From Georgenia thermotolerans (GTDB lineage Bacteria; Actinomycetota; Actinomycetes; Actinomycetales; Actinomycetaceae), in assembly GCF_009193185.1 (NCBI RefSeq), contig NZ_VUKF01000002.1, forward strand, positions 112,773 to 176,772: a stretch of 64,000 nt of DNA. The letters are read 5' to 3'. The notes beneath the pieces were generated by a model. The model was not told the origin of the DNA. It saw nothing but the letters and a program-made list of their open reading frames with translations, and did not search any database. Numbering within the stretch: position 1 is the first letter of the stretch; each line of letters opens with the position of its first letter. Below are positions 60,165 through 64,000 of this stretch, piece after piece. Made by a program: the position numbers and the translations under genes.

Positions 60165-61385
60165 TCAGGCGTCCGCCGCGGGGATGTGCCGGACCGGGGT
60201 GCGCAGCGCCAGGGCGAGCAGGGCCAGGGCTGCGGACGCCGCGGCCGCCACCGCGAACGCGGCGTCGGGGCCGACGGCGTCGGCCAGCCGTCCGCCGACC
60301 GCGGCGGCGAGGGCGACGCCGACGACGTTGGCCGAGCTCAGCGCGGTCATGGCCACCGCCGTGCCGCCCTCGGGGGCCAGCCGCCCGGCGGCCGTGAACA
60401 ACGTGACCATCGCCGGGCCGACGAACAACCCGACCGCCAGCACGAGGACGGCGAGCGGTCCCAGGCCGGTCGGTGCCGTCATCGCCGTCGACAGGGCGGC
60501 CATGCCGAGCCCGCAGACCACCAGCCGTGCCCGCAGCGTGACGCTCTCGGGCAGCGCGACCACGGCGAGGGCCATGACCGCCGACCCGGTGCCCATGAGG
60601 GCGTAGATCAAGCCGGCCCGGCCCGGCTCGCCGGCGTCCACGGCGAAGGCGGTGACCGCCGTCTGGCTGGCGCCGAAGAACAGGCCCACGCACGCCATGC
60701 CGGCGACGGCGGGGCCCACCTTTCGCAGCACCCGGGCGAGGCCGGGCGCGGCGGCCGCGGTCAGCGGCCGGACCCGCGGGTCGGCGACCGCGGCGGAGGG
60801 GTGCAGGGCGAAGGCGGTCACGAAGATGGCGACGAGCGCCGCGGCCAGGAGCAGCGGCGCCTCCGGGCTGCCGGCGGAGGCGGCGAGCCCCACCAGCGCC
60901 GGGCCGAGGACGAAGCCGAGCTCGTCGGCCATGGACTCGTAGCTCAGCGCCGCGCCGGCCACCCGCGGCTCGCCCGCCGCGCCCAGCCAGCGCACCCGGG
61001 CGAGGGACCCGATGGGCACGTTGCTCAGACCGACGACCGCGCACAGCGCGCACAGGGCCGCCACGGGCGCACCGGCCCGGGCCGCCAGGACCAGGACGAC
61101 CAGGGCGACGGCGTTGACCGGGGCCAGGAGGAGCAGCGGCAGGCGCTGGCCGCGCCGGTCGGTCCACCGCCCGATCAGCGGGCCGGCGACCGCGGTGGAC
61201 ACCGCCAGCGCGGCGGAGGCGAGCCCGGCCTCGCCGACCGAGCCGGTGGCGCTGGTGACCAGGGTGAGCACGCCGAGGACGACCATCGCCACGGGCAGGC
61301 GGGCGAGGAAGCCGACGAGAAGGAACGGCGAGCCGAGCAGGCGGGGAAGGTCCCGGTAGCGGCCCAGGGCGTGCAGCGCCGACAC
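60165..61385 (-). CDS. MFS transporter
   Basis: A 406-residue carrier with about 12 membrane helices and the A-motif-like GRWTDRRGQRLPLL after helix 2, the mark of the major facilitator superfamily. The opening LGRYRDLPRLLGSPFLLVGF is typical of the efflux-like MFS group in actinobacteria. Substrate unknown. Its GTG at 61385 lies one base after the lipA stop, so it is cotranscribed with lipA and could be coupled. Confidence 0.9.
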   Translation of the reverse strand: MSALHALGRYRDLPRLLGSPFLLVGFLARLPVAMVVLGVLTLVTSATGSVGEAGLASAALAVSTAVAGPLIGRWTDRRGQRLPLLLLAPVNAVALVVLVLAARAGAPVAALCALCAVVGLSNVPIGSLARVRWLGAAGEPRVAGAALSYESMADELGFVLGPALVGLAASAGSPEAPLLLAAALVAIFVTAFALHPSAAVADPRVRPLTAAAAPGLARVLRKVGPAVAGMACVGLFFGASQTAVTAFAVDAGEPGRAGLIYALMGTGSAVMALAVVALPESVTLRARLVVCGLGMAALSTAMTAPTGLGPLAVLVLAVGLFVGPAMVTLFTAAGRLAPEGGTAVAMTALSSANVVGVALAAAVGGRLADAVGPDAAFAVAAAASAALALLALALRTPVRHIPAADA

Positions 61386-61386
61386 G

Positions 61387-62412
61387 TCAGGCCAGGGACA
61401 CCGCTCCCGGCCGCGGCGCGACGAGCGACGCGGCCTCCTGCCGGGAGGGGCGCGGCTCGGTCAGGTGCTCCAGCTCGGCGGGGATGGGCAGGCCCTTGTG
61501 GGTCATCGCCTTCGCCCACAGCCGCCCGGCGCGGTAGCTCGAGCGGACCATCGGGCCGGCCATGACCCCGAGGAAGCCGATCTCCTCGCCGATCTCGGCG
61601 AGCTCGACGAACTCCTCGGGCTTGACCCAGCGGTCCACCGGGTGGTGGCGCACCGACGGGCGCAGGTACTGGTTGATCGTCAGCAGGTCGCAGCCGGCGT
61701 CGCGGAGCATCTGCATGGCGTCGACGACCTCGTCGAAGGTCTCGCCCATGCCGAGCATGAGGTTGGACTTGGTGACGAACCCGTCCTCGGCGGCGGCGGT
61801 GAGCACGCTGAGGGAGCGCTCGTAGCGGAAGCCCGGGCGGATGCGGCGGAAGATCCGCGGCACCGTCTCGACGTTGTGGGCGAGGACCTCCGGGCGGGAG
61901 GAGAAGACCTCGGCGAGCTGGTCCGGCTTGGCGTCGAAGTCGGGGATGAGCAGCTCGACGCCGGTGCCCGGGTTGAGGTCGTGGATCTGCCGGACGGTCT
62001 CGGCGTAGAGCCAGGCTCCGCCGTCCTCGAGGTCGTCGCGGGCGACGCCGGTGATGGTGGAGTACTTCAGGCCCATCTTCTGCACCGACAGGGCCACCTT
62101 GCGCGGCTCCATCCGGTCCAGGGCGGAGGGCTTGCCGGTGTCGATCTGGCAGAAGTCGCACCGGCGGGTGCACTGGGACCCGCCGATGAGGAAGGTGGCC
62201 TCGCGGTCCTCCCAGCACTCGAAGATGTTGGGGCAGCCGGCCTCCTCGCACACGGTGTGCAGGCCGTTGCCGTGCACGAGCTGCTTGAGCTCGCTGTACT
62301 CCGGCCCCATGACGGCCTTCGTCTTGATCCAGCTGGGCTTGCGCTCGATCGGGGTCTCGGCGTTGCGCGCCTCGATCCGCAGCATGCGGCGGCCCTCTGG
62401 TGCGATGGTCAC
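61387..62412 (-). CDS. lipA: Lipoyl synthase
   Basis: Radical-SAM enzyme inserting two sulfurs into octanoyl groups on E2/H proteins. 341 residues, GTG at 62412. The auxiliary cluster ligands are in [12 protein letters not shown] and the radical-SAM cluster in CTRRCDFCQ. Later motifs: [58 protein letters not shown], and QYLRPS. It serves pyruvate dehydrogenase among others. Downstream of lipB by 121 bases. Confidence 0.97.
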   Translation of the reverse strand: MTIAPEGRRMLRIEARNAETPIERKPSWIKTKAVMGPEYSELKQLVHGNGLHTVCEEAGCPNIFECWEDREATFLIGGSQCTRRCDFCQIDTGKPSALDRMEPRKVALSVQKMGLKYSTITGVARDDLEDGGAWLYAETVRQIHDLNPGTGVELLIPDFDAKPDQLAEVFSSRPEVLAHNVETVPRIFRRIRPGFRYERSLSVLTAAAEDGFVTKSNLMLGMGETFDEVVDAMQMLRDAGCDLLTINQYLRPSVRHHPVDRWVKPEEFVELAEIGEEIGFLGVMAGPMVRSSYRAGRLWAKAMTHKGLPIPAELEHLTEPRPSRQEAASLVAPRPGAVSLA

Positions 62413-62533
62413 GGTCGGCTACCTCGTCCTTCGTTCGACTGCCCGGGGGCGGTTCCGGTCGATCCTACGTCCCTGCTCGGGGGCCCACACCGGCGGTTCG
62501 GGTGGCGAGCCCGCGCGGGGGCGCGGCTGGTGG

Positions 62534-63205
62534 TCAGGGGCGGACGGCGGGGGCGGGCTCGTCCGCGCGGGTGCGGGTGGCCAGGGCCCGGGCCAGCTGG
62601 TCCTCCGTGGCGTCGACGATGTCGAGCGGGGTGATGGTCCGGCCGGTCTCGGCCGACAGGGAGGTGACGTCGGCGTCGTCGATGCCGCACGGGACGATGC
62701 GGTCGTAGGCGCTGAGGTCCGGGCAGGCGTTGATGGCGATGCCGTGCATCGTCACGCCCTTGGCGACCCGCACGCCGACGGCGCACAGCTTGCGGTCCCG
62801 GCCCCGGGCGTCGGCGGTGACCCACACCCCGGAGCGGCCGGCGACGCGGGTGGTGGCGACGCCGTTGCCGGCGGCGAGGTCGATGACGGCCTGCTCGAGG
62901 GCGCGCACGTAGGCGACGACGTCGACCGGCTCGCGCAGCCGGACGATGGGGTAGGCGATGAGCTGGCCCGGGCCGTGCCAGGTGATGCGCCCGCCGCGGT
63001 CGACGTCGACGACCGGCGTGCCGTCGGTGGGGCGGTCCCAGGACGCCGTGCGCTTGCCGGCCGTGTAGACCCCGGCGTGCTCGAGCAGCAGGACGGTGTC
63101 CTCGCGCTCGCCCGCGACGACCTCGGCGTGGACGCGCCGCTGCAGGTCCCAGGCCCAGTGGTAGTCGACGTGCTCGGTCCCCAGTCCCACCCGCTCGAAT
63201 CGCAC
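62534..63205 (-). CDS. lipB: Lipoyl(octanoyl) transferase
   Basis: Moves octanoyl from ACP to lipoyl domains, upstream of LipA. 223 residues, ATG at 63205; TAGCAT on the minus strand at 63217-63212 is a likely -10. The family motifs are complete: [31 protein letters not shown] with conserved histidine, KLCAVGVRV with catalytic Lys, [26 protein letters not shown] with catalytic Cys. Confidence 0.96.
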   Translation of the reverse strand: MRFERVGLGTEHVDYHWAWDLQRRVHAEVVAGEREDTVLLLEHAGVYTAGKRTASWDRPTDGTPVVDVDRGGRITWHGPGQLIAYPIVRLREPVDVVAYVRALEQAVIDLAAGNGVATTRVAGRSGVWVTADARGRDRKLCAVGVRVAKGVTMHGIAINACPDLSAYDRIVPCGIDDADVTSLSAETGRTITPLDIVDATEDQLARALATRTRADEPAPAVRP

Positions 63206-63297
63206 CCGTCGATGCTAATCCCGCACCGGTGCCGCGTTGTCCACAGGTCCGGCCGCCGTCGCGGCGGCGGGGGCGCCGCCGGTGCTTCGCTGGGGCC

Positions 63298-64000
63298 ATG
63301 CGCACCCTCCGCCGTCGTCCCGCCGGCCCCTCGCGGGCGCCAACGGTCCCCGGCTACGCGCTGCTGGCCCCGCTCGCCTTCGGCGCGACCGGCGCGGTGT
63401 GGTCGGCCCGCGACGAGGCGGGCCGGCCGGTCGCGGTGTCGGTGGTGCCGCTGCCGCCGGGGCCGCGCGGCGCGGCGCAGCTGCGCCGGCTCGGGCGGTT
63501 GCGGACCGCCCGGCACCCTCACCTGGCGGACGTGCGCGACGTCGTCGGGCTCGACGGCGACCGGTGCGCCGTGGTCACCGAGGTCGTCACCGGCCCCACC
63601 CTGGCCACCGTCCGGGCCGCGCGCGGCCCGCTGCCCGCCGCCGAGGCGGCCGGGCTGCTCACGGCGCTCGGGGCGGCGCTGGGCCACCTGCACGAGCGGG
63701 GCCTGATCCACGGGGATGTCTCCCCGACGAACGTCGTGCTGGCCCCCGGCGGGGTGCCCGTGCTCGTGGACCTGGCCGGGGAGGGCGTGGTGGAGCGCGG
63801 CACCGCGGGCTTCGTCCCGCCCGAGCGGGTCGGCGGCGCGCCGCCGGGTGCGCCGGGGGACGTGTGGGCCCTGGCCCGCCTGGTGCTGTGGGCGTCGGGG
63901 GAGGACCCGGCGGTCGCCGCGGCGGTGGCCCCGGCGCTGGCCGCGGAGCCGGCGCGGCGCCCCGACGCCCGCGACCTCGCCGCCCGGGCGCCGGCGCTGG
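63298..64000 (+). CDS. Protein-kinase-like protein, probable pseudokinase (partial)
   Basis: Starts at ATG 63298 and runs off the right edge after 234 residues without a stop. The fold of a Hanks-type kinase is visible: glycine loop LAFGATGAVWSARDEAG, helix C region, HLHERGLIHGDVSPTNVVL in the catalytic loop, VLVDLAGEG in place of DFG, FVPPE in place of APE, and DVWALARLVLW. But the VAIK lysine is missing (GRPVAVSVVPL), DFG reads DLAG, and HRD reads HGD, so ATP turnover is doubtful. The catalytic-loop Asp and Asn remain. No membrane segment within the visible part. Divergent from lipB. The rest of the protein is unseen. Confidence 0.75.
   Translation, partial: MRTLRRRPAGPSRAPTVPGYALLAPLAFGATGAVWSARDEAGRPVAVSVVPLPPGPRGAAQLRRLGRLRTARHPHLADVRDVVGLDGDRCAVVTEVVTGPTLATVRAARGPLPAAEAAGLLTALGAALGHLHERGLIHGDVSPTNVVLAPGGVPVLVDLAGEGVVERGTAGFVPPERVGGAPPGAPGDVWALARLVLWASGEDPAVAAAVAPALAAEPARRPDARDLAARAPAL

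Overview
The window is very GC-rich DNA from an actinobacterium. I infer Micrococcales, close to the Cellulomonas/Georgenia type of family, but no sequence here fixes the genus. The case rests on actinobacterial families (DUF3052, DUF3145, DUF4191, a PucR-type FasR regulator beside fabD-fabH-acpP-fabF, polyphosphate glucokinase, one-chain AceE), a textbook actinomycete GlnR box before glnA, the glnA2-glnE pair, and many genes with a TAnnnT box 6-8 bases before the start codon (leaderless style). Most of it is core chromosome. I see no insertion sequence, prophage or CRISPR array.

Layout. 1-5.5 kb: end of dgt, primase dnaG, a membrane-anchored DUF4352-like protein, a RutE-type nitroreductase, a tiny zinc-ribbon protein, tRNA-Asn and tRNA-Met. 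5.5-10.7 kb: an accessory-looking stretch with an RNase H-like protein lacking catalytic residues, an orphan 76-residue gene with a clear promoter and terminator, two gene-poor gaps and a type IIC-like P-type ATPase. 10.8-18.9 kb: a small lipoprotein, a zinc alcohol dehydrogenase, an electron-transfer set (ferric-reductase-like flavoprotein, FMN-binding protein, ApbE), a DUF2231-Rieske fusion and a secreted 780-residue coiled coil. 18.9-23.5 kb: SRPBCC protein, M18 aminopeptidase, YchJ-like protein, PLP enzyme, peptide deformylase, DUF3145. 23.6-27 kb: a response regulator and a histidine kinase whose frame runs without a stop into a DUF4173 membrane protein. 27.2-32.2 kb: type II fatty-acid synthesis genes and their likely regulator, with three related palindromes. 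32.4-42.4 kb: TPR-like protein, aspA, a 19-bp repeat cluster, aceE, DUF3052, peroxiredoxin, tRNA-Val, then Nif3, a zinc-ribbon-family protein without cysteines, and RNase H/phosphatase. 42.5-49.6 kb: a membrane-anchored exported protein, yaaA, rnpB, PspC, ppgK, map, a small map neighbour, panB, nadE. 49.8-58.8 kb: nitrogen block (glnA2, glnE, a polar amino-acid ABC transporter, glnA1 with GlnR box). 58.9-64 kb: RDD protein, DUF4191, MFS transporter, lipA, lipB and the start of a kinase-like protein.

How the parts work together. FabD, FabH, AcpP and FabF start and extend fatty acids; AceE feeds acetyl-CoA and needs the lipoyl groups made by LipA/LipB. GlnA1 carries the adenylylation tyrosine, GlnE modifies it, and the GlnR box ties it to nitrogen supply. 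ApbE would load FMN onto the small FMN-binding protein next to the membrane reductase. The least explained items are the 19-bp repeat family (two loci 34 kb apart), the sensor-kinase/DUF4173 fusion, the inactive RNase H-like protein and the 76-residue orphan.
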